Shown here: positions 26,484-36,987 of the stretch, piece by piece
Numbering within the stretch: the stretch's first letter is position 1
Layout: every line of letters starts with the position of its first letter
Source: Litorilituus sp.
GTDB taxonomy: Bacteria; Pseudomonadota; Gammaproteobacteria; Enterobacterales; Alteromonadaceae
Direction of reading: 5' to 3'
NCBI GenBank assembly: GCA_030754235.1
Contig: JASMAS010000109.1
Location: 1-59,236, forward strand
DNA: 59,236 nucleotides
The notes under the pieces: generated by a model
Told to the model about the DNA's origin: nothing
Database searches by the model: none
The model's input: only the letters and a program-made list of their open reading frames with translations
Position numbers and translations under genes: made by a program

Positions 26484-28793
26484 TTACTGCAATGCTGTAT
26501 CTAGGTTACTATCCGCTTCATCACTAACTTTATCCGCAGCAATAGGCTCAACAACAACCTTATCAACACGTTGTAAGCCACGAGGTAGTTTATTACCTCG
26601 TCGACCACGCTCTCCTGTGTAGTGTTCTATATCCGAAGCTTTCAGCGTTAACTTTCGTTTCCCAGCATGTAACGTAACAGCAGCACCTTCAGGTACTATG
26701 GCTAACAAGGTAACATACTCTTCACGGGCTTTAGCCCTGACAGAAGGGATGTTAATAATTTTATTTCCTTTACCTTTACTTAATTCAGGCAAGTTTTTCA
26801 CAGGAAATACCAACATGCGTCCCTCAGTAGTAATCGTTAAACAACAATCACTGTCAAGCGACGAAATGGGTTGAGGTGTCATTACTTTTGAAGAGGCTGG
26901 TAAAGAAATCATTGCTTTGCCATTTTTGTTACGCGAAATCATATCACTAAAACAACTGACAAAACCATAGCCCGCATCACTTACTAGAAGGTACTTAGCA
27001 TTATCATCAGCCATCACACAATGTACAAAGGTCTCGCCTGCAGCTAAATTGAAACGTCCGGTTAGTGGCTCCCCCTGACTGCGTGCAGAGGGTAAAGTAT
27101 GAGCATCAGTGGTAAAAGCACGCCCCGAAGAGTCAACAAAAGCAACGGGGCGATTACTTCGCCCTTTGGCACTACATAGGTAGCTATCGCCCGACTTATA
27201 ATTCATCGCAGCGGCATCAATATCATGCCCCTTAGCACAACGTGCCCAGCCTTTGTCTGAAACCACCACAGTAACGGGCTCGCTTGGCACTAAATCTTTT
27301 TGAGTTAACGCTTTGGCCTCATTACGCTCAACAAGTTTCGAGCGGCGCTCATCACCATATTGCTTAGCGGCCGCTAAAATTTCTTTTTTCATTAACGTGT
27401 TCATACGCGCTTTTGAGTTGAGTGTTTTTTCTAAGTATTCTCGCTCTTTATTTAACTCATCTTGCTCAGCGCTAATTTTGATTTCTTCAAGCTTAGCCAG
27501 TTGTCGTAATTTAATTTCTAAAATGGCATTAGCTTGAATCTCTGACAAAGCAAAACGCGACATTAACTCCGCTTTAGGCTCATCATAGTTACGTATAATG
27601 TCTATCACTTCGTCGATATTAAGGTAGGCAACCAGTAAACCATCTAAAATATGCAAACGTGCAAGCACTTTATCTAAACGGTACTGCAGACGACGACGTA
27701 CAGTTTCTCGACGAAACTCCAACCATTCAGTTAAAATTTCACGTAAATTCTTTACTGCTGGTCTATTATTTAAACCAATCATATTAATATTTACACGATA
27801 ATTTTTTTCTAAATCTGTACTGGCAAATAAATGCTGCATTAACTGTTCAATATCAACACGGTTAGAACGCGGCACTATAACAAGTCTTACAGGGTTTTCA
27901 TGGTCTGATTCATCACGTAAGTCTACTACCATCGGTAATTTTTTTGCTGTCATTTGTGCAGCTATTTGTTCTAATACTTTACCGCCCGAAGCCTGATGAG
28001 GTAATGCCGTGATCACCACTTCACCCTGCTCTACTTCATAAACGGCTCGCATTTTAATGCTGCCTCGACCCGTTTGATAAATTTTTTCTATATCCGCTTT
28101 TGGCGTAATTATTTCAGCATCGGTCGGGTAATCAGGGCCTTTAACAAAGGCTAATAAATCGGTTACTTCAGCCTTAGGCTGCTCAATCAGGTGTATACAA
28201 GCATCGGCAACTTCACGTACATTATGAGGGGGAATATCAGTCGCCATGCCAACAGCAATCCCGGTAATGCCATTAAGAAGGATATGAGGTAAACGCGCTG
28301 GCAACGTTTTTGGCTCTTTCATAGTGCCATCAAAATTAGGAACCCAATCAGCGGTGCCTTGACCTAATTCAGACAATAATATTTCACTAAAGCGCGACAA
28401 GCGAGATTCGGTATAACGCATGGCAGCAAAGGACTTTGGATCATCTGGAGCTCCCCAATTGCCTTGACCATCAACGAGTGGATAGCGATATGAAAATGGC
28501 TGTGCCATCAACACCATAGCTTCATAACAGGCACTATCACCGTGAGGATGAAACTTACCAAGCACATCACCGACGGTACGAGCTGATTTTTTATACTTTG
28601 CTGCTGCTGATAATCCTAATTCTGACATGGCATAAACAATACGTCTTTGTACTGGTTTTAAACCATCGCCGATATGAGGCAAAGCACGATCCATAATGAC
28701 GTACATGGAGTAATTTAAGTAAGCTTCTTCGGTAAAGCGCCTTAACGGCACCTGCTCAACCCCGTCGAGACTATATTCGAGTACATCAGACAT
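26484..28793 (-). CDS. parC: DNA topoisomerase IV subunit A
   Basis: The 769-residue protein matches E. coli ParC in order. The N-terminal domain has [20 protein letters not shown] and the quinolone-region [13 protein letters not shown] (wild-type Ser and Glu). The catalytic Tyr is in [12 protein letters not shown] coiled coil lies at about 370-470, and the C-terminal beta-pinwheel contains GRSNRPVAF and [13 protein letters not shown]. It cuts and rejoins DNA for decatenation with ParE, encoded about 3.4 kb away on the same strand. The two GGDEF genes separate the pair, whereas E. coli also has other genes between them. Confidence 0.96.
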   Translation of the reverse strand: MSDVLEYSLDGVEQVPLRRFTEEAYLNYSMYVIMDRALPHIGDGLKPVQRRIVYAMSELGLSAAAKYKKSARTVGDVLGKFHPHGDSACYEAMVLMAQPFSYRYPLVDGQGNWGAPDDPKSFAAMRYTESRLSRFSEILLSELGQGTADWVPNFDGTMKEPKTLPARLPHILLNGITGIAVGMATDIPPHNVREVADACIHLIEQPKAEVTDLLAFVKGPDYPTDAEIITPKADIEKIYQTGRGSIKMRAVYEVEQGEVVITALPHQASGGKVLEQIAAQMTAKKLPMVVDLRDESDHENPVRLVIVPRSNRVDIEQLMQHLFASTDLEKNYRVNINMIGLNNRPAVKNLREILTEWLEFRRETVRRRLQYRLDKVLARLHILDGLLVAYLNIDEVIDIIRNYDEPKAELMSRFALSEIQANAILEIKLRQLAKLEEIKISAEQDELNKEREYLEKTLNSKARMNTLMKKEILAAAKQYGDERRSKLVERNEAKALTQKDLVPSEPVTVVVSDKGWARCAKGHDIDAAAMNYKSGDSYLCSAKGRSNRPVAFVDSSGRAFTTDAHTLPSARSQGEPLTGRFNLAAGETFVHCVMADDNAKYLLVSDAGYGFVSCFSDMISRNKNGKAMISLPASSKVMTPQPISSLDSDCCLTITTEGRMLVFPVKNLPELSKGKGNKIINIPSVRAKAREEYVTLLAIVPEGAAVTLHAGKRKLTLKASDIEHYTGERGRRGNKLPRGLQRVDKVVVEPIAADKVSDEADSNLDTALQ

Positions 28794-28922
28794 GAAATGG
28801 ATTTCCTAATTTTACTGGCTTAGTGATTAACATGAGCGAATTACTTTTATTATTTTAACGTCATCAGAGTAACATGATGAACAGCTTATCATTTAAAAAA
28901 AAAGAGCAACAGTGACAAACGA

Positions 28923-30173
28923 TTAATTAGATCGCCTTTCTTGATCTTCAGCAATAGTTGCATAATTTACCATTTGATTCCGCCCTTGTGTTTTAGCTTG
29001 ATACATAGCTAAATCTGCTGCTTGTATAATTTTATCAAAATCAGCACTCGTATCATTAATATTAGCCACACCAATACTTAAGGTTATTGGCTGTTGTATA
29101 CCTAAATGCTGAAAACTATGTTGGGCAACTTTTTCAACAACACGCACCGCAATAGCTTTGGCTTTATCAATATCCGTGTTAGGCAGTAGTGCAACAAACT
29201 CCTCACCGCCTAATCTAGCCAAAGAATCTCTATCTCGCATGGTTTCATTAACCATATTGCTGATTTCACCTAATACTAAATCACCAACAAAGTAACCATG
29301 AGTATCATTAACCTGCTTAAAATGATCAATATCGAATAATAACACACTCAAATCATTACCTTGCTTAATCGCTTTTATCACTAAGGCAGGACCTTTGACA
29401 AAGAGATATGAACGATTTAAAACCCCCGTTAAACTATCGACTTTGCTGAGCATCATGAGTTTTTTTCTGACTTTAAATTGCCGCCAAAGCAAAAGTACAA
29501 AAAATAAAAGGCTGCTGAAAATCAATAAAAAATTACGCCGCAAACTCTCTTGCTGATGTTTAACATCATTTAGTCGTAGTGTTTTCAACTTATTTTGATT
29601 ACCTAGTAATTCATTGGCTTTGACTTTATGAGCTAATTCATATTTTTTAGTCAACAAAGCAATGGTTTTATCGCGTTTCTCATCACTGTAATCATTAAAC
29701 TTATCTATGTATGTTTTTTTTGCTTGATACGCTTTCTCAAACTGTTTAACGGCAACTAAGCTACCAGATAACACTTGGTAAAGATCTGCAAAAATGGGTA
29801 AATACAGTTGTGTATCATTTATTTTTTCACTTAAACGCTTAGCCTTTTCCAACAACTCAATAACGCGTGGATGCTCATTAGTGTGCTGCTTTATTTTTGC
29901 TTGCGCGAGCAAAAGTAAATAGTGCTCAGCACTATTTACTTTTGCACTATTTAGCAGGTAATGCGCGACTTTTTTCTCTGCTTTTTTTGGGAAACTATTG
30001 GATAATTCAAGCAAAGAGAGTATTTCGGCTCTAAGCGTAAAATGAGCTATATCAAAGCTTTTACTGTGCTCGTTTTGTAAAGGAGGCTCTTTACTCGCTT
30101 GCTCAAAAGCCAATAAATTAAAACTACTACAAAAGAGTAAACAGCAAAGAGCATAATAAACTGTTTTTATCAT
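28923..30173 (-). CDS. Membrane diguanylate cyclase with N-terminal TPR-like region
   Basis: The 416-residue protein has a signal peptide, then a helical TPR-like periplasmic region to about 210. One TM segment follows (LRRNFLLIFSSLLFFVLLLW) and then a GGDEF domain at about 250-410. The active site is RLGGEEF and the inhibitory RxxD site is present nine residues before it (RDRD), so it can probably make c-di-GMP and be product-inhibited. Its start overlaps the stop of the upstream GGDEF gene by 4 bases, so the two are cotranscribed and perhaps coupled. The periplasmic region shows weak similarity in layout to its neighbour, suggesting duplication. Confidence 0.85.
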   Translation of the reverse strand: MIKTVYYALCCLLFCSSFNLLAFEQASKEPPLQNEHSKSFDIAHFTLRAEILSLLELSNSFPKKAEKKVAHYLLNSAKVNSAEHYLLLLAQAKIKQHTNEHPRVIELLEKAKRLSEKINDTQLYLPIFADLYQVLSGSLVAVKQFEKAYQAKKTYIDKFNDYSDEKRDKTIALLTKKYELAHKVKANELLGNQNKLKTLRLNDVKHQQESLRRNFLLIFSSLLFFVLLLWRQFKVRKKLMMLSKVDSLTGVLNRSYLFVKGPALVIKAIKQGNDLSVLLFDIDHFKQVNDTHGYFVGDLVLGEISNMVNETMRDRDSLARLGGEEFVALLPNTDIDKAKAIAVRVVEKVAQHSFQHLGIQQPITLSIGVANINDTSADFDKIIQAADLAMYQAKTQGRNQMVNYATIAEDQERRSN

Positions 30174-32098
30174 AAGCTAATCACTCTGTCTCTTCCTTGT
30201 GATTTTGCCTGATATAACCTGCTATCTGCATCACGCATCAGTGAAAGTAAATCCATAGTGCTCTTGCTAGTTTTTGAACAGTAACAAGCAATACCAATAC
30301 TGAGTGTGATGGAAAAAGATTGCTTGATAGATAATTCACTTTGCCACTCAAAATGTTTAACCGATGCCCTTAAGCGCTCTGCAATACTGACCGCTTGCGC
30401 AAGTGGAGTATTAGGTACAAAAACCATAAACTCTTCTCCCTCACATCGACCAAGCACATCGGTTTTACGCATAGCGTGCATGCCCATCCTTGCAATATGT
30501 TGCAGCACTCTATCGCCAACCTCATGACCAAACTCATCGTTTATATTTTTTAAATTATCAACATCAATCAACAACACACTAAAGTCTATCTTTTTAAGTT
30601 TTGCATGATTAAATAACTGCGTCCCCAGCTTTATCATACTTCTATGATTAGCAACCCCTGTTAACATATCGATACTAACAGCTTTATAAAGTCGACGTTG
30701 CCCTTGTGCTAATTTAACAAGCATCCATGCAAAAATTAGCGCTACCAAAGAAACAATAATTACGTGATAGCGTTGTTGCTGTTGTTGATTTTCAACTTCT
30801 TTTAATTCAACCTCTTGCAATGAGCGCTTATTTTCCAATACTTTTTTATGGATATCTGCTTGTGTCGCTTCTAGCGCTAATCTAACTTCTGCTATTTTAT
30901 GAGTATGCTCTCTATCAAGTAAAATTTTGGTTAATGACAGTCTTTTTTCTTGTAATTGATAAGCTTGCTGAAAATACCCTAACTCGAAAAACACCTTGGC
31001 TTTCAAATGCACAATATGTGTTTGTAAATAGCGTTCTGTACTCATCAATGACTGTGGTTTTGCTAAAATGTTCTCAATTTTAGCAATACTGACCAACGCT
31101 TCATTGAATCGCTTAAGTTTATAAAGCACATGGGCTTCATTCGTAGCAAAACTCAGCTCAATATCATGGCGCTCAATACCACTGACATACTCTTTCGCCC
31201 TTAATAAATATTGATAACTTGCTTTATGATTAGCAGGTTCTTTCTTTAAATTAGCCCACACTAAGCCAGAATAACTATTGTACATAATTTCATTTTGTCT
31301 AACACCATCGGACTCTTTCAATACAGTTTTAAAAGCAACAATTGCTTGCTCATAATTCTCATTCTCCAGATGATTACTTCCAATATTCACCATAGCGTTC
31401 AATGATAAAATTGTTTTTCCTGCTTTTTTATAATGCCCGTAAGCTTGCTGATAATAGTTCTTTGCTTGATCTGAGCTGCCTATATATGAATATAAGATCC
31501 CTAGCTCAGAGTTGACTGCCCCTTTTAATTCTTTGTCGGTGGTTTGCATAGCAATATTGTAGGCGTCATTTAGCACGGTTAGTGAACTTTCGTAACGGTC
31601 TGTTTGGTAATAAATAGCGCCTAAGTTAATAAGCCCTGTAGCAATTAATACTTTATCGTGAAAAGATTCCGCTATTTCTAATCCACTTTCATAGTCTTGC
31701 GTTGCGAGTTTTAAATCACCCGTACTTTCATAAGCAAAGCCTCGATTATAGAGTATTTCAGTAATCAGTATACTTGGGCTAGAAAGTTGCTTAGTCAGTG
31801 ACAACCCTTTATTAGCTGTAGTTTTCGCCAAATGATACTTAGCTTTTAAAACATGTATTTCTGTCAACAAATTATGATAGATAATACGTTGTTTTACCGT
31901 AAAACCTTCTAAATATTTTTGATATACCAACAACTGCTGGTGAGCTAAACCTACATCGCTATCAATAAGCTTTTCTATTTTTTCAATATCTGAGTTGAAT
32001 TCAGTCAAGTTTGCTGATTGTTCAGCAAAACTAATGCTGGCAAAAGTGAACAGCATTGATATGAAAAGAAAAAATTTATAGAGTGAATGTATGTTCAA
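30170..32098 (-). CDS. TPR-containing membrane GGDEF protein with altered active-site motif
   Basis: The 642-residue protein has a signal peptide (to about 25), at least six TPR-like repeats (for example AIVAFKTVLKESDG and ATGLINLGAIYYQTDRYESS), a coiled coil, one TM helix near 450 and a GGDEF domain to the end. The signature reads GRCEGEEF: the first Gly is replaced by Glu, while the remaining GEEF and the RKTD inhibitory site are kept. Activity is therefore doubtful, and it may be a c-di-GMP sensor or a partner of the canonical cyclase encoded immediately downstream. It is the first gene of the pair and follows parE by about 60 bases. Confidence 0.85.
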   Translation of the reverse strand: MNIHSLYKFFLFISMLFTFASISFAEQSANLTEFNSDIEKIEKLIDSDVGLAHQQLLVYQKYLEGFTVKQRIIYHNLLTEIHVLKAKYHLAKTTANKGLSLTKQLSSPSILITEILYNRGFAYESTGDLKLATQDYESGLEIAESFHDKVLIATGLINLGAIYYQTDRYESSLTVLNDAYNIAMQTTDKELKGAVNSELGILYSYIGSSDQAKNYYQQAYGHYKKAGKTILSLNAMVNIGSNHLENENYEQAIVAFKTVLKESDGVRQNEIMYNSYSGLVWANLKKEPANHKASYQYLLRAKEYVSGIERHDIELSFATNEAHVLYKLKRFNEALVSIAKIENILAKPQSLMSTERYLQTHIVHLKAKVFFELGYFQQAYQLQEKRLSLTKILLDREHTHKIAEVRLALEATQADIHKKVLENKRSLQEVELKEVENQQQQQRYHVIIVSLVALIFAWMLVKLAQGQRRLYKAVSIDMLTGVANHRSMIKLGTQLFNHAKLKKIDFSVLLIDVDNLKNINDEFGHEVGDRVLQHIARMGMHAMRKTDVLGRCEGEEFMVFVPNTPLAQAVSIAERLRASVKHFEWQSELSIKQSFSITLSIGIACYCSKTSKSTMDLLSLMRDADSRLYQAKSQGRDRVISL

Positions 32099-32158
32099 AA
32101 AATGCTACCTGTGATTGTTTTTTTAGAAGCTAAAGCAGTATAAAGTTATTTTAGCCAA

Positions 32159-34045
32159 CTAGACTACAGCCATATCACCTTTGTTTTGTAGCCATTCTTT
32201 TCGGTCTCCAGAACGCTTCTTCGATAGCAGCATATCCATCAATTCCATGGTATCACTATGCTCATCAACAGTAAGTTGTACCAAACGGCGTGTATTGGGG
32301 TCCATGGTCGTTTCTCTAAGCTGTAACGGGTTCATTTCACCCAAGCCTTTAAAGCGCTGTACATTGACCTTACCACGCTTTTTCTCAGCTTCAATTCTAT
32401 CTAAAACACCATCTTTTTCACCTTCATCTAGGGCGTAAAAGACTTCTTTACCCACATCAATACGGTACAGAGGTGGCATAGCCACATATACATGGCCAGC
32501 TTGTACTAAGGGTAAAAAATGCTGGGTAAAGAGTGCGCATAACAATGTTGCAATATGTAAACCATCCGAGTCAGCATCGGCTAGAATACAAATTTTACCG
32601 TACCTTAATTCTGATAAATTGTCGCTATCAGGGTCAATACCTAATGCCACTGAAATGTCATGTACTTCTTGTGAGGCGAGGATTTGTCCTGAATCAACTT
32701 CCCAAGTGTTTAGTATTTTACCTCTAAGGGGCATAATAGCTTGCACTTCTCTATCTCGCGCTTGTTTCGCACTACCGCCGGCAGAGTCACCTTCCACGAG
32801 AAACAGTTCCGTACGTGATAAATCTTGGCTACCACAGTCGGTTAGTTTACCCGGTAATGCAGGCCCTTGGGTAATCTTCTTACGAACAACTTTTTTACTG
32901 GCACGCATACGTTTTTGTGCGTTGCTAATACAAAATTCTGCAAGAGATTCGGCTATTTCAGTATGTTCATTTAACCATAAACTAAAAGCGTCTTTGACTA
33001 CGCCCGTAACAAAGGCTGCACATTGACGAGAAGATAATCGCTCTTTAGTTTGCCCAGCAAATTGGGGATCCTGCATTTTGATTGATAAGATATAACTGCA
33101 TTTATCCCAAACATCATCAGGGGTTAATTTCACCCCTCGTGGAATTAAATTACGAAATTCACAAAATTCACGCATTGATTCAAGCAAGCCTTGACGTAAG
33201 CCATTAACGTGCGTACCACCGGCAATGGTAGGGATTAAATTAACATAACTCTCACCTATACCTTCACCTCCCTCAGGAAGCCATGTCACTGCCCAGTCAG
33301 CGGCTTCACTTTGCGCCGCAAAACTGCCAATAAAAGGTTGTTCTGGCAAACTGATATAGTCTTTCACTGACTCTTTTAAATAGTCTGTTAAACCGTCTTC
33401 ATAGCACCACTGGTATTTTTTATTTTCAATTTTGTCATGAAATTTAATAGCTAAACCTGGGCATAAAACCGCTTTAGCTTTTAATAAATGGGTTAAACGT
33501 TTTACCGAAAACTTCGCTGAATCAAAGTAACTAGCATCCGGCCAAAACTTCACTTTTGTGCCGGTATTGCGTTTACCAACAGTACCTGTTTGGGTTAGCT
33601 CTTCAACCTTTTCCCCATGTTCAAAAGCCATTTCGTAAACTTTACTATCACGCTTAACGGTTACATCAACACGTGTTGACAAGGCATTAACGACAGATAT
33701 ACCGACTCCGTGTAAACCACCTGAAAATTGATAGTTTTTATTTGAGAACTTGCCACCAGCATGCAGTTTACAAAAAATCAGTTCAACGCCAGAAACCCCT
33801 TCTTCGGGGTGGATATCGGTTGGCATGCCTCGACCATCATCGATAATTTCTAGAGACTGATCAGTATCTAGCACCACAGAAATATTTTGCGCATGCCCTG
33901 CTAATGCTTCATCAACAGAATTATCAATAACCTCCTGTCCTAAATGATTTGGCCTTGTCGTATCGGTATACATTCCTGGACGATGACGAACGGGATCTAA
34001 ACCGCTAAGTACTTCAATGGAATCTGAGTTATATTGTTCTGTCAT
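32159..34045 (-). CDS. parE: DNA topoisomerase IV subunit B
   Basis: 628 residues, close to E. coli (630). The GHKL ATPase has EVIDNSVDEALAG, DDGRGMPTDIHPEEG and SGGLHGVGISVVNALS. The TOPRIM domain has LVEGDSAGGSAKQARDR and DADSDGLHIATL, and the end carries VQRFKGLGEMNP. It supplies ATP-driven strand passage with ParC. It is at the end of the conserved nudF-yqiB-cpdA-yqiA-parE series on the minus strand. Confidence 0.96.
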   Translation of the reverse strand: MTEQYNSDSIEVLSGLDPVRHRPGMYTDTTRPNHLGQEVIDNSVDEALAGHAQNISVVLDTDQSLEIIDDGRGMPTDIHPEEGVSGVELIFCKLHAGGKFSNKNYQFSGGLHGVGISVVNALSTRVDVTVKRDSKVYEMAFEHGEKVEELTQTGTVGKRNTGTKVKFWPDASYFDSAKFSVKRLTHLLKAKAVLCPGLAIKFHDKIENKKYQWCYEDGLTDYLKESVKDYISLPEQPFIGSFAAQSEAADWAVTWLPEGGEGIGESYVNLIPTIAGGTHVNGLRQGLLESMREFCEFRNLIPRGVKLTPDDVWDKCSYILSIKMQDPQFAGQTKERLSSRQCAAFVTGVVKDAFSLWLNEHTEIAESLAEFCISNAQKRMRASKKVVRKKITQGPALPGKLTDCGSQDLSRTELFLVEGDSAGGSAKQARDREVQAIMPLRGKILNTWEVDSGQILASQEVHDISVALGIDPDSDNLSELRYGKICILADADSDGLHIATLLCALFTQHFLPLVQAGHVYVAMPPLYRIDVGKEVFYALDEGEKDGVLDRIEAEKKRGKVNVQRFKGLGEMNPLQLRETTMDPNTRRLVQLTVDEHSDTMELMDMLLSKKRSGDRKEWLQNKGDMAVV

Positions 34046-34103
34046 GGTGGTATTTTCTATCTTTATATTTTTGTTATTTTATAATGGATTAGGCTATTAT
34101 TTT

Positions 34104-34697
34104 CTACTTTAAATTAAAAAATTCAGCAATCGTTGTCAGCTTTTTATCAAAATGAACAAAGCTATGGTCGCCGCCTTTTTCCACAATCATTGTACAATGC
34201 TGATATTCATCTACAGCTTGCTGATAATCTAACACTTCATCACCCGTTTGTACCATAACTAGGTAATTATTTTTTTGTTCACCCTCAAGCATCGGTTTGT
34301 TTACCTTTAGTGCCTTTAATTGCTGCATATGATGGGGAGTCACTTGATAAGTGATATGGGTGTAGGGATTACATTGCTCTCCCAAGTAATCGACAAGTAA
34401 TTCATAGGGTTTCACCACAGGATTAATTAACACTGCCGGTAGCTGGTATTTTTGTGATAGATAACGTGCAAAATAGCCACCTAAAGAGGAGCCAATTAAA
34501 AACCAAGAATGATTACCACTAGTCTGTTCAATTAACTGCTCTAATTGCCTTATAGCCTGCGCGGGTGATGTTGCCAACTGCGGGCAATGAAATACAACCT
34601 CTGGAAAGTGCAGAGTAAAAAATTTTCGACTTTGCTCTGCTTTTGTTGATAAGGGAGATGAATTAAATCCGTGAATATGAAGAATATGATTAACCAT
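34104..34697 (-). CDS. yqiA: YqiA-type esterase
   Basis: The 197-residue alpha/beta hydrolase has the nucleophile elbow GSSLGGYFARYL, an N-terminal LHIHGFNSSP oxyanion segment and a C-terminal GGDHSF with the catalytic His. E. coli YqiA hydrolyses palmitoyl-CoA and short esters in vitro; its physiological role is unclear. It lies between cpdA and parE, as in enterobacteria. Confidence 0.88.
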   Translation of the reverse strand: MVNHILHIHGFNSSPLSTKAEQSRKFFTLHFPEVVFHCPQLATSPAQAIRQLEQLIEQTSGNHSWFLIGSSLGGYFARYLSQKYQLPAVLINPVVKPYELLVDYLGEQCNPYTHITYQVTPHHMQQLKALKVNKPMLEGEQKNNYLVMVQTGDEVLDYQQAVDEYQHCTMIVEKGGDHSFVHFDKKLTTIAEFFNLK

Positions 34698-34845
34698 AAC
34701 AGAGTGAACAAGGTGGAATGAATAGCTAACAGTTTATCACTAATAAAAATGAAAAAAAGCAATTTTGCCTATTCATATACCATCAATTGTTTCGCAAATT
34801 CTAGCCAAAGTTCGACACCCGTCTTAAGGCAAAAAGAACCTCCTT

Positions 34846-35631
34846 TTACAAGGTAATAATTTCGCTCTTTATAGTCCCCTCTTCATAAAGATAAAAAAGT
34901 CGATAACTTGGTGCTACCCCTAGTGAGCTTACCTTATCTTTATTAGGGTCAAAGGCTATTGAAGTAGCAGGACAAGTATACACGTCAACACTTGGTATTG
35001 TCTGATTTGATTTTTTAAGTGTCATGGCATTATGTACATGCCCACAAGCGATTGCTTTCACCTGATGACCACATTGATTTAACCTATTAATTGATTGCCA
35101 AAATTCAGTTTGGTTGGTTAACCCATGATGATCAATAAAATAGCCAACATCAACGGGGTGATGGTGCATCATGAGTAACTGGCATTTATCGGCCTCAATC
35201 CTACCGTATAATTTATTTAAACTATCTTGACTAACATAACCTGCTGGCGTTTCACTTTTACTGTCAATAAGTTGTATTTGCCAGTGCTCAGTGTTGATAC
35301 ATTGACTCGAGTTAAAAGTAGGCTCTACTAGATATTGAGTCAATAATGCTGGGTCATCGTGATTACCAGCCAAATAAAAAATAGGAGCCGTGAAATTCGC
35401 TTGAGTGACCAACTCAGTAAAGTTTAGATAGGATCCACGGCTATGATCTTGAGTTAAATCACCAGTAAAAACAATCACATCTATCTGCTTATCATTAGCA
35501 ATATTAGTGAGTATTTGTTGCAAGTGCTTATATACATTAGCACCATGATGATATTGATTAATATCAGCATAAAGATGACAGTCACTAAACTGTGCAACAA
35601 TCACTGGTTGAGTCATTTTTGTTATAATCAT
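34846..35631 (-). CDS. cpdA: 3',5'-cyclic AMP phosphodiesterase CpdA
   Basis: The 261-residue calcineurin-like phosphoesterase has metal-binding motifs in order: FSDCHLY (D-x-H), FTGDLTQD, LAGNHDD, MMHHHP and CGHVHNA. It hydrolyses cAMP, tuning CRP-dependent transcription. The ATG overlaps the yqiB stop by 4 bases (ATGA), showing translational coupling. An internal ATG five codons on is also possible. Confidence 0.92.
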   Translation of the reverse strand: MIITKMTQPVIVAQFSDCHLYADINQYHHGANVYKHLQQILTNIANDKQIDVIVFTGDLTQDHSRGSYLNFTELVTQANFTAPIFYLAGNHDDPALLTQYLVEPTFNSSQCINTEHWQIQLIDSKSETPAGYVSQDSLNKLYGRIEADKCQLLMMHHHPVDVGYFIDHHGLTNQTEFWQSINRLNQCGHQVKAIACGHVHNAMTLKKSNQTIPSVDVYTCPATSIAFDPNKDKVSSLGVAPSYRLFYLYEEGTIKSEIITL

Positions 35632-36131
35632 TTTCTATTTATGGGCATTGCTACATCAACTTGCCCCATCTGTAAACAGAGGTGCAACCATTCATTAAGA
35701 AATTGATTAATTTGTTGCTTTTCATCTTGCTGATGCATGCCACTATTTGGGTAATCATATCGTGGCTTTATTTGAGTAATACCCTGATTGCTAATCACTT
35801 CTGCCATGCGCGCGTCATGATATAAACGAATAGTCATTTTTGGGTGTAAAGCACTGTACAACTCTTTAACAACATCAGGTCTAACCGTTATCAACTTATC
35901 TTGTATTATGGTAATAAGGGAGGTATAGCGTGTAACTTCAATCACTTCAATGGTATAAGCTAACAGATCATTAATAAAAAAACGGCGTTGTTGATTTTCA
36001 TCAACATTACCAGCTTGTAGTTTAAGCAACAGCATATAATTATTGGCACACAAGCCCATCAAACTAATCAAGTTAGGCTGATAATTATTTTTACCTTGCT
36101 TTTTCACTGCCTTTTTTAGAAAAAACCCCAC
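35628..36131 (-). CDS. yqiB: DUF1249 protein YqiB
   Basis: The 167-residue frame starts at GTG 36131. The body matches the YqiB family: LISLMGLCANNY, VTRYTSLITI, TIRLYHDARMAEV, ARYDYP-like PRYDYPNSGMHQQDEK and QINQFLNEWL. The function of the family is unknown. It sits between nudF and cpdA as in E. coli and overlaps cpdA. The N-terminal 18 residues are Lys-rich and not conserved, so the real start may be internal. Confidence 0.85.
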   Translation of the reverse strand: MGFFLKKAVKKQGKNNYQPNLISLMGLCANNYMLLLKLQAGNVDENQQRRFFINDLLAYTIEVIEVTRYTSLITIIQDKLITVRPDVVKELYSALHPKMTIRLYHDARMAEVISNQGITQIKPRYDYPNSGMHQQDEKQQINQFLNEWLHLCLQMGQVDVAMPINRK

Positions 36132-36157
36132 AATTACCTACTTTGTTTTGATCAATA

Positions 36158-36796
36158 TTACTTAAGTTTTTGGTAGTTTAAAGCTAACCACTGTAAACCA
36201 ATTATGGTGGCTGCGTTAGTGATTTTACCTTGTACCAATAAACGTAAAGCTTCTTCACGTGAGATGATATGTAACAAAATATCTTCATTTTCTTCATCTA
36301 AACCAAAAACACTACCCGTTGACACTGTTTTGCTATCAAAGTTAGCTAAATACAAATAAATACATTCACTCATGCCACCTGGGCTAGATAAATACTTCAT
36401 GATCAGTGTAACGTCATCCGCTATGATATCAATGTTTGTTTCTTCTTTTGTTTCACGAATAGCCACATCGATTGAGGTTTCATTTTCATCAAACATGCCC
36501 GCGACAAATTCAAGCATCCAAGGGGTAGCGCTACTTCGAATAGCTCCTGCTCTAAACTGTTCTAATAACAACAAGTTGTCTTGTTCGACATCATAAAGCA
36601 TCACCACTACCGCATCACCACGCTCAAAGACCTCACGAGTAAAAGTAGCACTTTGTTCACCTGAAAATAATTTATGATTCAGGTGATATTCGTTTAAGCT
36701 AAAAAAACCTTGGTACATAGGTTTAATGGCATCAATACATACATCACTTTGATTGTACTTAAGCATCATCTTTTGTTTAGTTTTGTTATCACGCAT
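36158..36796 (-). CDS. nudF: ADP-ribose pyrophosphatase
   Basis: The 212-residue Nudix hydrolase has the box G-x5-E-x7-RE-x2-EE (GMFDENETSIDVAIRETKEE). A downstream SSPGGMSECIYLYLA segment is typical of the ADP-ribose group. It cleaves ADP-ribose to AMP and ribose-5-phosphate. It is the first gene of the conserved yqiB-cpdA-yqiA-parE group and is divergent from tolC with a gap of about 190 bases that must hold both promoters. Confidence 0.92.
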   Translation of the reverse strand: MRDNKTKQKMMLKYNQSDVCIDAIKPMYQGFFSLNEYHLNHKLFSGEQSATFTREVFERGDAVVVMLYDVEQDNLLLLEQFRAGAIRSSATPWMLEFVAGMFDENETSIDVAIRETKEETNIDIIADDVTLIMKYLSSPGGMSECIYLYLANFDSKTVSTGSVFGLDEENEDILLHIISREEALRLLVQGKITNAATIIGLQWLALNYQKLK

Positions 36797-36987
36797 AAAC
36801 AGACTCTTTTTAATAATAATTTGTTACACTAGTAAACACTTATTTTATTTGGTTAATTTAAAAATCCATGTAGGATACTGCATTAAAGTAACGCTAATAA
36901 ACTCTAAGAATAAAATTAGAGCACCTTTTTCACAAGAAAATAAAAAGAGTAAGTTATTAATACACTTACCCAAGGAAATTTTAACCT

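Noticed and set aside
32619-33026. 135-codon plus-strand frame opposite parE
   Set aside because: It is a shadow of the conserved TOPRIM-region codons of parE on the other strand.
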